Part shown: positions 1-5,762 of the stretch, piece by piece | Position numbering within the stretch: the stretch's first letter is position 1 | How the letters are laid out: every line of letters starts with the position of its first letter | Assembly (NCBI GenBank): GCA_019242435.1 | Contig: JAFAVN010000490.1 | Coordinates: 1 to 5,954, forward strand | Direction: 5' to 3' | DNA from: Verrucomicrobiota bacterium | GTDB lineage: Bacteria > Verrucomicrobiota > Verrucomicrobiia > Chthoniobacterales > JAFAMB01 | Length of the DNA: 5,954 nt | Notes under the pieces: generated by a model | Database searches by the model: none | What the model was told of the DNA's origin: nothing | What the model saw: the letters and a program-made list of their open reading frames with translations, nothing else | Made by a program: the position numbers and the translations under genes

Positions 1-2
1 TA

Positions 3-1316
3 GTATTTGCCACCACTGCCGCAGTCGTCCTGGTGGCCCATTTCTGTTGCCGGATGGCGTGGGGACCCGCGTTCGTGCTTGGCGCCGTTTTAGGCCCGAC
101 AGACACGGTGGCAGTCAGCGCGGTGTTGGAGCAGTTCCAAATTCCGCGCGGCTTGCTGGTAGTCCTCCGCGGCGAGAGTCTAGTCAATGACGCGTCGGCC
201 CTGGTACTATTTGAAGCCGCGATTCGGACTACCCAACTAAAGACATATGTTTGGGGCTCGGTGCTGACCGACTTCTGTCTAGCGGTGGTGGGAGGGATTC
301 TGACTGGCTGGGTGGTCGCATGGCTGGCGTTACAGTTACGCAGACACACGCCCGATTTGTTGCTAGCCAACACCATTTCATTGCTCACTCCTTTTGCGGC
401 ATACCAACCGGCAGCCGCAATTCATGCTTCCGGCGTCTTGGCGGTGGTCACGGCTGGTCTGTATTTCGGTTGGAACGATCCGCGCATCGGCAGCGCGCGC
501 GGACGGGTTCAAGCGTCAGGCATTTGGGAAATACAGACTTTTCTGCTGAACGGTCTCTTATTCATTTTGATCGGGCTGCAGCTCCGAAGGATTTCCGGGG
601 CGCTTTGGTCGGAGCAATCCTGGTTTCTAATTGGAGGCGGTCTCGCAGTGAGCGCTACCGTGATCCTCGTACGGGTCGCGTGGGTATTTGCCTCAAGTTA
701 TTTGTCTCGGCTTTCTGGCCGGAAGAATCGGCCAGCCGAAGGTCAATCCCGGCGCCGGGAAGCGATCCTTTTATCCTGGGTGGGCATCCGTGGGGGGATC
801 TCGTTAGCCGCTGCTCTATCAATACCTTCGGTGCTGACCGGAGGCGTGCCATTTCCAAATCGGAATGAAATTCTCATCTTCACATTTGCCGTAATTTTGA
901 TCACCCTGCTGGCCCAAGGCGTAACTCTTAAAAAGATCGTTAACTGGTTAGCGTTCCCGCCGGAGCCGGCGCTGCAGATGGAAGAGGTCACGGCCAGATC
1001 GGCGATGGCGACTGCCGCGTTGGAGTACCTCGATTCGGTCGAGCCGTATGGAGAGAACCGGGATAGAGCGATTGATTATCTGCGCGAGAGTTATCACAGC
1101 GCAGAACAAGCTAAGCCAGAGAACCACTCGAGTTCGGACCCATCGAGCGGCGGTTTAGAGAAAATAGCCAGCCTCGAACTGGAGATCTTGAAACGACAGC
1201 GGCGGCGGCTGATCGATCTTCGGGATTCGGGGCAGATCGGCGACCAGATCTTGCGGCGATATCAGACGGTTCTAGATCTCAGGGAATCGACACTGGAGCA
1301 GCAGGAAGGCGGGTAG
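3..1316 (+). CDS. CPA1-family Na+(K+)/H+ antiporter, NhaP-like, 5'-truncated by the window edge
   Basis: Inner-membrane exchanger that swaps monovalent cations for protons, serving pH and salt homeostasis. The frame is open from position 3 and already inside a membrane helix, so the true start lies upstream; the GTG at 33 is only the first in-window start-like codon. Visible family marks are the GPTDTVAVSAVLE segment (nt 93-131), with its helix-breaking Pro-Thr-Asp, and GESLVND (nt 171-191), whose Asn-Asp pair is the ion/proton-binding ND motif of electroneutral CPA1 exchangers. Several hydrophobic helices follow to about nt 950, including the IRGGISLAAALSIP segment near nt 787-828. The last ~120 residues are hydrophilic and charged, ending in a segment (LEILKRQRRRLIDLRDSGQI, then QILRRYQTVLDLRE) typical of the cytosolic tail of bacterial NhaP/YjcE-type proteins. 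About 90-100 N-terminal residues are probably missing. Family assignment is secure; ion specificity cannot be read from sequence. Confidence 0.93.
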   Translation, partial: VFATTAAVVLVAHFCCRMAWGPAFVLGAVLGPTDTVAVSAVLEQFQIPRGLLVVLRGESLVNDASALVLFEAAIRTTQLKTYVWGSVLTDFCLAVVGGILTGWVVAWLALQLRRHTPDLLLANTISLLTPFAAYQPAAAIHASGVLAVVTAGLYFGWNDPRIGSARGRVQASGIWEIQTFLLNGLLFILIGLQLRRISGALWSEQSWFLIGGGLAVSATVILVRVAWVFASSYLSRLSGRKNRPAEGQSRRREAILLSWVGIRGGISLAAALSIPSVLTGGVPFPNRNEILIFTFAVILITLLAQGVTLKKIVNWLAFPPEPALQMEEVTARSAMATAALEYLDSVEPYGENRDRAIDYLRESYHSAEQAKPENHSSSDPSSGGLEKIASLELEILKRQRRRLIDLRDSGQIGDQILRRYQTVLDLRESTLEQQEGG

Positions 1317-1323
1317 GACGCGG

Positions 1324-1393
1324 AGTGGACACAGTGGACACGGTGGACAGAGTGGACACGGTGGACGGAGGGGCCAGTAGACGGGGTGGACAC
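1324..1393. repeat. degenerate 9-bp tandem repeat (AGTGGACAC-type)
   Basis: Starting 8 bp after the antiporter stop codon, consecutive 9-bp units read AGTGGACAC, AGTGGACAC, GGTGGACAG, AGTGGACAC and GGTGGACGG. Two decayed units and a final TGGACAC follow. The unit is in perfect 9-bp register over the first five copies. It lies wholly between two convergent genes. Function unknown; it looks like a simple-sequence expansion rather than a CRISPR, since there are no spacers. Confidence 0.85.
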
Positions 1394-1410
1394 GCCACCC
1401 ATCCTCTTTT
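1384..1410 (+). terminator. candidate intrinsic terminator of the antiporter gene
   Basis: A perfect 6-bp GC-rich stem, GGGTGG (1384-1389) and CCACCC (1395-1400), encloses the 5-nt loop ACACG. It is followed on the + strand by ATCCTCTTTT. The position, 68 bp after the antiporter stop and before the convergent gene's 3' end, fits a terminator. The T tract is short and interrupted, so efficiency is uncertain. There is no matching T run on the - strand, so it would not serve the convergent gene. Confidence 0.42.
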
Positions 1411-1435
1411 CACTTCTCACTTCTCACCTCTTCAC
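1407..1435. repeat. 7-bp tandem repeat (GTGAGAA on the - strand) overlapping a gene's 3' end
   Basis: Read on the + strand, the units are TTTTCAC, TTCTCAC, TTCTCAC and a slightly longer CTCTTCAC. Each - strand unit carries TGA. Because 7 is not a multiple of 3, successive units place TGA in all three - strand frames. The TGA at 1426-1424 is the stop codon of the glycoside hydrolase gene. A relative of this repeat occurs at the stop codon of the gene at the right edge (5741-5762). Confidence 0.7.
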
Positions 1436-2653
1436 CGGCCTCGGCTCGGGTTCGGTGACGCTATAGAAGCCGGCGGCGGCAAGGGCTCGTTGGACGGATG
1501 TTAGTTGGCGCATGAGCGACCAGATCAGAGCGGTGCGATGGTTTTCGATTGCCAGTAAGGCCATGCCGAGGTCGATGCCAATCACATCAGGAGAATGCCA
1601 TTGGCGATCGACGTTAAAGGCGTTAGCAAAACCGTATTTGCCCCAAAGCGCGCCTTCGTCTTTCTCGCGAAAAGCGTGAGCGGCTGAGATAGCAAGTTCG
1701 GGCGTGAAAATAATGGAGGCAATTGCGCCAGTGGGCGACACGGTTCCGTCCTCCAAAGAGCTGGTTGGATCCTTCGGGTCAGCGAGGACCCCGTAAGGCT
1801 TATAGCCGTCCGGCCCATCGCTGGCGTTCAATCCCCAAAAACCTTCAGCGTACGTTTTCCGTTTCCGCGCACGATACTGGCAATACCGGCGATTAATTTT
1901 CATGGCGTTTGTGGAAGCGGTCCAGTAATCGAGGCCGAGCCGGTCACGTTGGTTGGGCACGCTGAAATAACCATAGGGCATCTGGTGAATAAAGACTGGG
2001 CCCGCCCGTAACCAATCGAGACCGGCGTAAACGTGCAAGGGCCGCTCAAATGCTTCCCAGGCGGAATCCGGCAATGGCTTTTCCGGGGCGCCCAACCCTA
2101 AAAGGTAGAGCAATACAGCCTCACTGTAATCGATGTAGTTGTTGGTGATAAACCCAATCCCGTTCCGCCATCCGTGAGATACCACTCGTTTCTCCGGCTG
2201 GGTGTTTTCATTTGTTAGTACCCACCACCAATCCAGCCGCCGATAAAGCTCATCGCTCATCGCCGTAATATCCGGCAACTGAAAGTATTGACTGCAGGCC
2301 AAAACCCCAGCGAGCAGAAGAGCGGTATCAATGGTTGAGTACTCGCTGTTCCAGGCTTGTTCTCCCGACTGCTTATCGACAAAGTGCACCATCCAACCGT
2401 GTTGATGGGGCATGCTTAAAAGAAACCGCAGAGTAATCCGTGCGCGTTCGGCGGCAACAGTGGATCCGATCCAACCACGCTCTACCCCGATCGGCAACGC
2501 AGCCAGTCCGTAACCAGTGGTGGCAATGGATGCCACGGTGTAGTTATCTTCGGCAAAGTTACCGGCCCGATCGTTGATCAGGCCGGTAATCGGATCGGCT
2601 TGTTCCCAAAAAAAGAGGACAGCCCGTTCCTGTATTTCATCCAGTAAAGCCAT
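1424..2653 (-). CDS. glycoamylase-domain protein, GH144-like beta-1,2-glucan hydrolase candidate
   Basis: A 409-residue protein that is almost entirely one (alpha/alpha)6-barrel glycoamylase domain (the Pfam Glycoamylase family, which includes GH144 endo-beta-1,2-glucanases and a domain of cyclic glucan synthase NdvB). Family marks in order: FFWEQADP (residues 14-21), EYSTIDTALLLAGVL (104-118), YSEA (176-179), FIHQ (221-224), WGLNASDGPDGY (273-284), EDGTVSPTGA (301-310) and GIDLGMALLAIENHRT (359-374). The domain is complete. The likely substrate is a beta-1,2-linked glucan or oligosaccharide, though the family is broad and the exact bond is not certain. The ATG at 2653 is the first possible start: no ATG, GTG, TTG or CTG lies in frame between it and the upstream stop at 2746-2744. 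The N-terminus shows no signal peptide, unusual because many relatives are exported, so the protein may be cytoplasmic. No Shine-Dalgarno sequence precedes the start. The gene is convergent with the antiporter and 163 bp downstream of the monooxygenase gene. Confidence 0.85.
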   Translation of the reverse strand: MALLDEIQERAVLFFWEQADPITGLINDRAGNFAEDNYTVASIATTGYGLAALPIGVERGWIGSTVAAERARITLRFLLSMPHQHGWMVHFVDKQSGEQAWNSEYSTIDTALLLAGVLACSQYFQLPDITAMSDELYRRLDWWWVLTNENTQPEKRVVSHGWRNGIGFITNNYIDYSEAVLLYLLGLGAPEKPLPDSAWEAFERPLHVYAGLDWLRAGPVFIHQMPYGYFSVPNQRDRLGLDYWTASTNAMKINRRYCQYRARKRKTYAEGFWGLNASDGPDGYKPYGVLADPKDPTSSLEDGTVSPTGAIASIIFTPELAISAAHAFREKDEGALWGKYGFANAFNVDRQWHSPDVIGIDLGMALLAIENHRTALIWSLMRQLTSVQRALAAAGFYSVTEPEPRPVKR

Positions 2654-2712
2654 AAAGTGCGTACCGGCGGATCGGAGAAGCTCACAGAACTGGATACCGA
2701 TCGAGGATAGGT

Positions 2713-2729
2713 CCCATAAGTCAAATGGG
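2713..2729. promoter_or_regulatory. inverted repeat CCCAT-N7-ATGGG upstream of the glycoside hydrolase gene
   Basis: A perfect 5-bp inverted repeat with a 7-bp spacer lies 60-76 bp before the hydrolase start. On the - strand a TTGAAC hexamer (2742-2737) is followed after 18 bp by TATGGG (2718-2713). The latter is a poor -10 match, but the repeat would overlap this hypothetical promoter. It could be an operator or chance. The rest of the 2654-2816 gap shows no gene, and I see no convincing terminator in it. Confidence 0.2.
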
Positions 2730-2816
2730 TCGTACCGTTCAAATCAGTCTAAAAGGGGCCGATTGTCTCTGGCTTATGTGACCTAGCGACTGCCCGGCCG
2801 ATATGCCGCCAAGCAT

Positions 2817-4175
2817 TCACTCGCGCCGATAGCCACTACCAGGATGCGACTGAGGCAGAAACGAGCCCTGGCCGAATAGCTTCTCTCGGAAGGTTCCTGG
2901 CCGATAGGCTTTCTTGTACACACCGCGCTTTTGCAGCTCAGGGACCAGCAATTCGATGATGTGCTCGTAAGTCTCCGGCATGACTGCGTAGGTCAGATTG
3001 AATCCATCCACGCCGGTGGTTTCTACCCACTCCTGAAGCCGGTCCGCGACGATCTGGGGTGAGCCGGACACGACGGGGGCGCGGCCGCCAAGGCCGACAA
3101 ATTCGGCGATTTCTCTGATCTTCCAGCGCCGTCCGGGATCAGCTACGGTAAAGGATTCGAGAGCGGATTGGTTTGCGCGCGTTTGAGTCGCCTGCAGTTC
3201 TTCATCCAATCCGTAAGCGCTGAGATCGACTCCGGTCCAGCCGGACATCAGCACCAAAGCGCCCAGGTGATCGACGTAGGAAAGATATTCCCGGACCCTA
3301 TCTTTTGCTTCGGTTTCTGTCGGCGCCACGATGACGGTGAACATTGAGAAGATCAAAATTGATTCCCGGCCAAGCTCGGCAGCCTGCAGCCGCAAATCTT
3401 GCACGTACCGCTTCACGATTTCCGCCGTCGGCGCCGATACAAAAACGCATTCCGCGTGTTTCGCGGCAAATTTCTTGCCCCGGCGGGATGCACCCGCCTG
3501 ATAAAGAACCGGTGTTCGTTGTGGTGACGGTTCACTTAGGTTGAACCCGGGCACCTTGAAGTGTGTTCCGAGGTGATTGATCCCATGAACCTTTGCCGGG
3601 TCAGCAAATACCCCGCTTTTTCGGTCGCGCCTGACTGCACCGGTTTGCCAACTCTGCTCCCAGAGCTTGTAACAGACTTCCAGGTATTCTTCGGCGAGTT
3701 CATAGCGGTCATCATGCTCGGTCTGAGCTTCAAAGCCAAAGTTTCGGGCCGCACTGTTGAGGTAGCCGGAAACGATATTCCAGCCAAAGCGGCCTTTGGT
3801 CAGATGATCTAAAGTGGAGGCGCGGCGGGCGAATGAATAAGGGTGTTCATAGGTAAGCGCACAAGTGACCCCAAATCCAAGATGCTCAGTAACCCCTGCC
3901 ATCGCCGGGACCAGCATCATGGGATCGTTCACTGGTATTTGAATGCCGCTGTAAATCGCGGCGTCAGGCCGGCCTTGGTAGACGTCGTACGGCCCCAAAA
4001 CGTCGGCCAGAAAGACTCCGTCGAAATAACCGCGCTCCAGAAGCCGCGCCAAATCAGTCCAATGCTCAAGGTCCACATACCGGTCCGATCGGTCCCTGGG
4101 ATGCCGCCAGAGGCCCGGTGCCATGTGACCAACACAATTCATAACGAACGCGTTGAACCGGATCTCTTTGCTCAT
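2817..4175 (-). CDS. NtaA/SnaA/DszA-type FMNH2-dependent monooxygenase (bacterial luciferase-like fold)
   Basis: A 452-residue TIM-barrel flavin monooxygenase, the usual length for the nitrilotriacetate monooxygenase/DszA/SnaA group. These enzymes use reduced FMN from a separate reductase, plus O2, to oxidise small organic or organosulfur compounds in the cytoplasm. Group marks: GHMAPGLWRHPRD (residues 16-28), the GYFDGVFLADVLG strand (49-61), IPVNDPMMLVPAMAGVTEHL (80-99), LTYEHPYSFARRASTLDHLT (107-126), GRFGWNIVSGYLNSAARNFG (128-147), RYELAEEYLEVCYKLWE (157-173), the HGINHLGTHFKVPG insert (197-210) and PVLYQAGASRRGKKFAA (222-238). The ATG start overlaps the upstream sfnB stop as ATGA (4175-4172), so the two are probably translationally coupled. 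The pairing suggests sulfur scavenging, with sulfone or sulfonate-type substrates, but nitrilotriacetate- or dimethylsulfide-type chemistry cannot be excluded from sequence. No flavin reductase is visible in the window. No frameshift or missing segment seen. Confidence 0.92.
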   Translation of the reverse strand: MSKEIRFNAFVMNCVGHMAPGLWRHPRDRSDRYVDLEHWTDLARLLERGYFDGVFLADVLGPYDVYQGRPDAAIYSGIQIPVNDPMMLVPAMAGVTEHLGFGVTCALTYEHPYSFARRASTLDHLTKGRFGWNIVSGYLNSAARNFGFEAQTEHDDRYELAEEYLEVCYKLWEQSWQTGAVRRDRKSGVFADPAKVHGINHLGTHFKVPGFNLSEPSPQRTPVLYQAGASRRGKKFAAKHAECVFVSAPTAEIVKRYVQDLRLQAAELGRESILIFSMFTVIVAPTETEAKDRVREYLSYVDHLGALVLMSGWTGVDLSAYGLDEELQATQTRANQSALESFTVADPGRRWKIREIAEFVGLGGRAPVVSGSPQIVADRLQEWVETTGVDGFNLTYAVMPETYEHIIELLVPELQKRGVYKKAYRPGTFREKLFGQGSFLPQSHPGSGYRRE

Positions 4176-5356
4176 AGCCAGGCGTGCCGGGGCGGAGGCA
4201 CATCGTTCAAATAATAATTACCGAGAGCGTGGTACTTCCAGCGCACAGGATCATGCAGAGTGTGAACCCGGGCGTTCCGCCAATGGCGATCCAAGTTGAA
4301 TTTTTCCAGAGTGGATTGAGTTCCGGCTAACTCGAACAACTTGTTAGCGGCCAGAATCGAGATCTCAGTGGCGGCAATTTTCGCCTCAGCTACGGCGAGA
4401 GCAGCCGCGGTTACTGTATTTTCATTCGGTTCGGCGGCAGCTCGATCGACTTTGACCGCGGCTCGCTCCATTAGGGCCTCAGCGGCATGCAACAGATACT
4501 CAAGGTGACCTATCTCGTGGATAGTCAGGGGATCGTCACTCGCCCGTTCGACTTTGGCATCAATCCAAGGCCGGGAAGATTGCCGAACGAATTCGATCGT
4601 ATCGGCGACGGCTGCCCTGGCGATGCCAATATCGATTGCCACATGGATGATTTGCGACAAAGGTCCCCGAGTTGTCGGGCGCCGGTAAGCTTCGTAGGAC
4701 GGTAAGATGTGATCCTTATTTACGCGCACATTTTTCAGGATCACTGTCCCGCTTGCAGTAGTCCTTTGACCAAAGGCTGACCAATCGTCAATCACGGTCA
4801 ACCCTTCGCTAAGGCGGCTAACGATCGCCAACACTCTTTGGCCCTCCGGGTTAGTTACGCGAACCGGTACCCAATGGGCAAAAAGGGCTCCTGTGCAATA
4901 AAACTTCTCACCTGTAAGTAGGTAAGCGTCACCGTCAGGAACCAAGCGAGTCTGATTTTCCGAAACCGTTTTGGCCGACCGTTCGACCGCTGCATTACCC
5001 AATCGCTCGCCTCTCAAGATCCGATCGAAGAAGAAGCTTTTTTGAGCCTCGGTACCGATCAACCGGATCTCTTCAACATTCGCATAGTGATTCTGCGGAA
5101 TCTGGCCAATCGACGCGTCGGCTTCAGACACAATGGCAACAACTTCAGTAAAAGTCCCCGTAGAGACAGCTGCTCCGCCATATTCCTTTGGCACGGTGAT
5201 TCCCCATAGGCCGGTCTGAGAGAACCGGTCAATCTCTTCTACAGGTAACCGCCGTTCCCGGTCGCGATCGGCGGACTGAGCTCGGATGTTGTCCGCGAAC
5301 CGGCGGGCCACCTCCAAGGCTTGTTCATCATTCTTAATTCGTTGCGCTTCGGACAT
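4172..5356 (-). CDS. sfnB: SfnB-family sulfur acquisition oxidoreductase (DszC-like, acyl-CoA dehydrogenase fold)
   Basis: A 394-residue flavoprotein with the acyl-CoA dehydrogenase fold, in the SfnB/DszC branch whose members act in organosulfur metabolism, some as flavin-dependent monooxygenases. In Pseudomonas, sfnB lies with genes for dimethyl sulfone use; its exact reaction is not settled. Marks: ERRLPVEEIDRFSQTGLWGI (residues 34-53), VPKEYGGA (55-62), ADASIGQIPQNHYANVE (79-95), TGEKFYCTGALFAHWVPV (148-165), VIDDWSAFGQRTTASGTV (188-205), RPWIDAKVERASDDPLT (262-278), LAANKLFELAGTQSTL (335-350) and DRHWRNARVHTLHDPVRWK (356-374), the last strongly diagnostic. A longer reading from a TTG at 5386 is possible and adds 10 residues; I prefer the ATG at 5356 because the extra residues (SLFECTINP after the TTG) do not resemble the family. 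Neither has a Shine-Dalgarno sequence. It is the first gene of a two-gene operon, overlapping the monooxygenase gene by 4 bp. Confidence 0.93.
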   Translation of the reverse strand: MSEAQRIKNDEQALEVARRFADNIRAQSADRDRERRLPVEEIDRFSQTGLWGITVPKEYGGAAVSTGTFTEVVAIVSEADASIGQIPQNHYANVEEIRLIGTEAQKSFFFDRILRGERLGNAAVERSAKTVSENQTRLVPDGDAYLLTGEKFYCTGALFAHWVPVRVTNPEGQRVLAIVSRLSEGLTVIDDWSAFGQRTTASGTVILKNVRVNKDHILPSYEAYRRPTTRGPLSQIIHVAIDIGIARAAVADTIEFVRQSSRPWIDAKVERASDDPLTIHEIGHLEYLLHAAEALMERAAVKVDRAAAEPNENTVTAAALAVAEAKIAATEISILAANKLFELAGTQSTLEKFNLDRHWRNARVHTLHDPVRWKYHALGNYYLNDVPPPRHAWL

Positions 5357-5399
5357 AGGATTAATCGTGCATTCAAAAAGACTCAAAAAGCCGGAGTGA

Positions 5400-5410
5400 T
5401 AAACTGTTTA
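5400..5410. promoter_or_regulatory. small palindrome TAAACTGTTTA upstream of sfnB, possible operator
   Basis: A perfect 5-bp inverted repeat, TAAAC and GTTTA around a central T, centred 49 bp before the chosen sfnB start. Its position suits a transcription-factor site near the promoter of the sfnB operon. An AT-rich palindrome this short can arise by chance, and I cannot tie it to a known regulator. Confidence 0.2.
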
Positions 5411-5479
5411 CGCGCCGCTGAATTAATGAGACCGACCGGATCGAGCAGCGGCTGGGAGGCACCTGTAGACTGAAAAAAC

Positions 5480-5641
5480 GGCTCCGGGGGAGCCAGATCT
5501 TTATAGATCCCGACGCAAAAAAAAAAAAGACCAGCTCCGTCGGAGCGCTATCAGTTTGGGAAGATTGCTGACCTTTGGGTTGCACGGCCTTGGCTGCCGC
5601 TCCTAGCGGAGCCGCTATAAAGATTTAGCTCCTCCGGAGCC
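5480..5641. repeat. cluster of REP-like GCTCC/GGAGC palindromes with inverted terminal copies
   Basis: Four hairpins with the same stem (GCTCC/GGAGC) occur within 162 bp: 5480-5494 (6-bp stem, GGG loop), 5534-5546, 5599-5612 and 5628-5641. The first hairpin plus its right flank (5480-5506) matches the last hairpin read on the other strand (5641-5615) at 24 of 27 positions, including the shared core ATCTTTATAG. The cluster therefore starts and ends with inverted copies of one element, like bacterial BIME arrays built from REP sequences. REP elements of this kind are often mobilised by RAYT (TnpA_REP) transposases, but none is encoded here. Confidence 0.75.
5517..5546 (-). terminator. candidate intrinsic terminator for the right-edge membrane-protein gene
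   Basis: On the - strand the hairpin GCTCCGACGGAGC (5546-5534) is followed by TGGTC and then 12 consecutive T (5528-5517). This is the layout of a Rho-independent terminator, about 200 bp after the stop of the - strand gene at the right edge. It would insulate the sfnB operon from that gene. The 5-nt gap between stem and T run is longer than ideal, and the hairpin is also one of the REP-like units, so it may be dual-purpose. Confidence 0.45.
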
Positions 5642-5740
5642 GGCCTTGGGCTCGCCAAAACTGGGTGGAGAAACCACGTCCGGATCATCTCCAATTGGTC
5701 TACTCTGTTCCTCATCCCATGTTCGCCGAATCATCGATAA

Positions 5741-5762
5741 CCTCTCATTTCTCGCCTCTCAC
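5741..5762. repeat. degenerate 7-bp repeat at the 3' end of the right-edge gene
   Basis: On the + strand the units read CCTCTCA, TTTCTCG and CCTCTCA, in the same NNTCTCA phase as the repeat at 1407-1435. The - strand equivalents carry the TGA stop of the membrane-protein gene and encode its last residues. Confidence 0.5.

Larger units (their letters stand above)
5357..5744. other. 388-bp gene-free stretch with palindromes between two - strand genes
   Basis: No credible gene was found on either strand. The part nearest sfnB (5357-5479) should hold its promoter, but I found no convincing -35/-10 pair and no sigma-54 -24/-12 motif. The middle (5480-5641) is the palindrome cluster with a 12-A run. 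The remainder (5642-5740) shows no clear structure beyond a second GGCCTTGG box (5642-5649, an echo of 5586-5593). Confidence 0.7.

Noticed and set aside
251..868. 205-codon open frame on the + strand inside the antiporter gene
   Set aside because: It overlaps a gene with clear family motifs, and its translation is rich in Arg, Ser and Gly with no recognisable motif. It is a shadow frame.
1324..1393. Possible CRISPR array
   Set aside because: The repeat units are 9 bp and directly abutting, without spacers, and there are no cas genes.
2608..2614. Slippery 7-T run (- strand) within the hydrolase N-terminus as a programmed frameshift site
   Set aside because: The main frame runs uninterrupted through conserved family residues (FFWEQADP), so no frameshift is needed.
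2574..2786. 70-codon + strand frame over the hydrolase start and the gap
   Set aside because: It is antisense to the hydrolase N-terminus, with Ser/Lys/Arg-rich low-information sequence.
2654..2816. Terminator between the monooxygenase and hydrolase genes
   Set aside because: Only distant GGCCG/CGGCC pairing about 45 nt apart and a short T run (CCCCTTTT on the - strand) are visible; this is not a compact stem-loop.
3843..4214. 123-codon + strand frame opposite the monooxygenase gene
   Set aside because: It lies antisense to a well-conserved enzyme and has no protein-like features of its own.
5357..5479. Sigma-54 promoter for sfnB, expected if it were SfnR-controlled as in Pseudomonas
   Set aside because: No TGGC-N8-TTGC-type motif was found on the - strand in this interval.
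5373..5585. 70-codon - strand frame upstream of sfnB
   Set aside because: Its coding potential comes from running through the T run and the palindromes; the peptide has a Phe run and no family resemblance.
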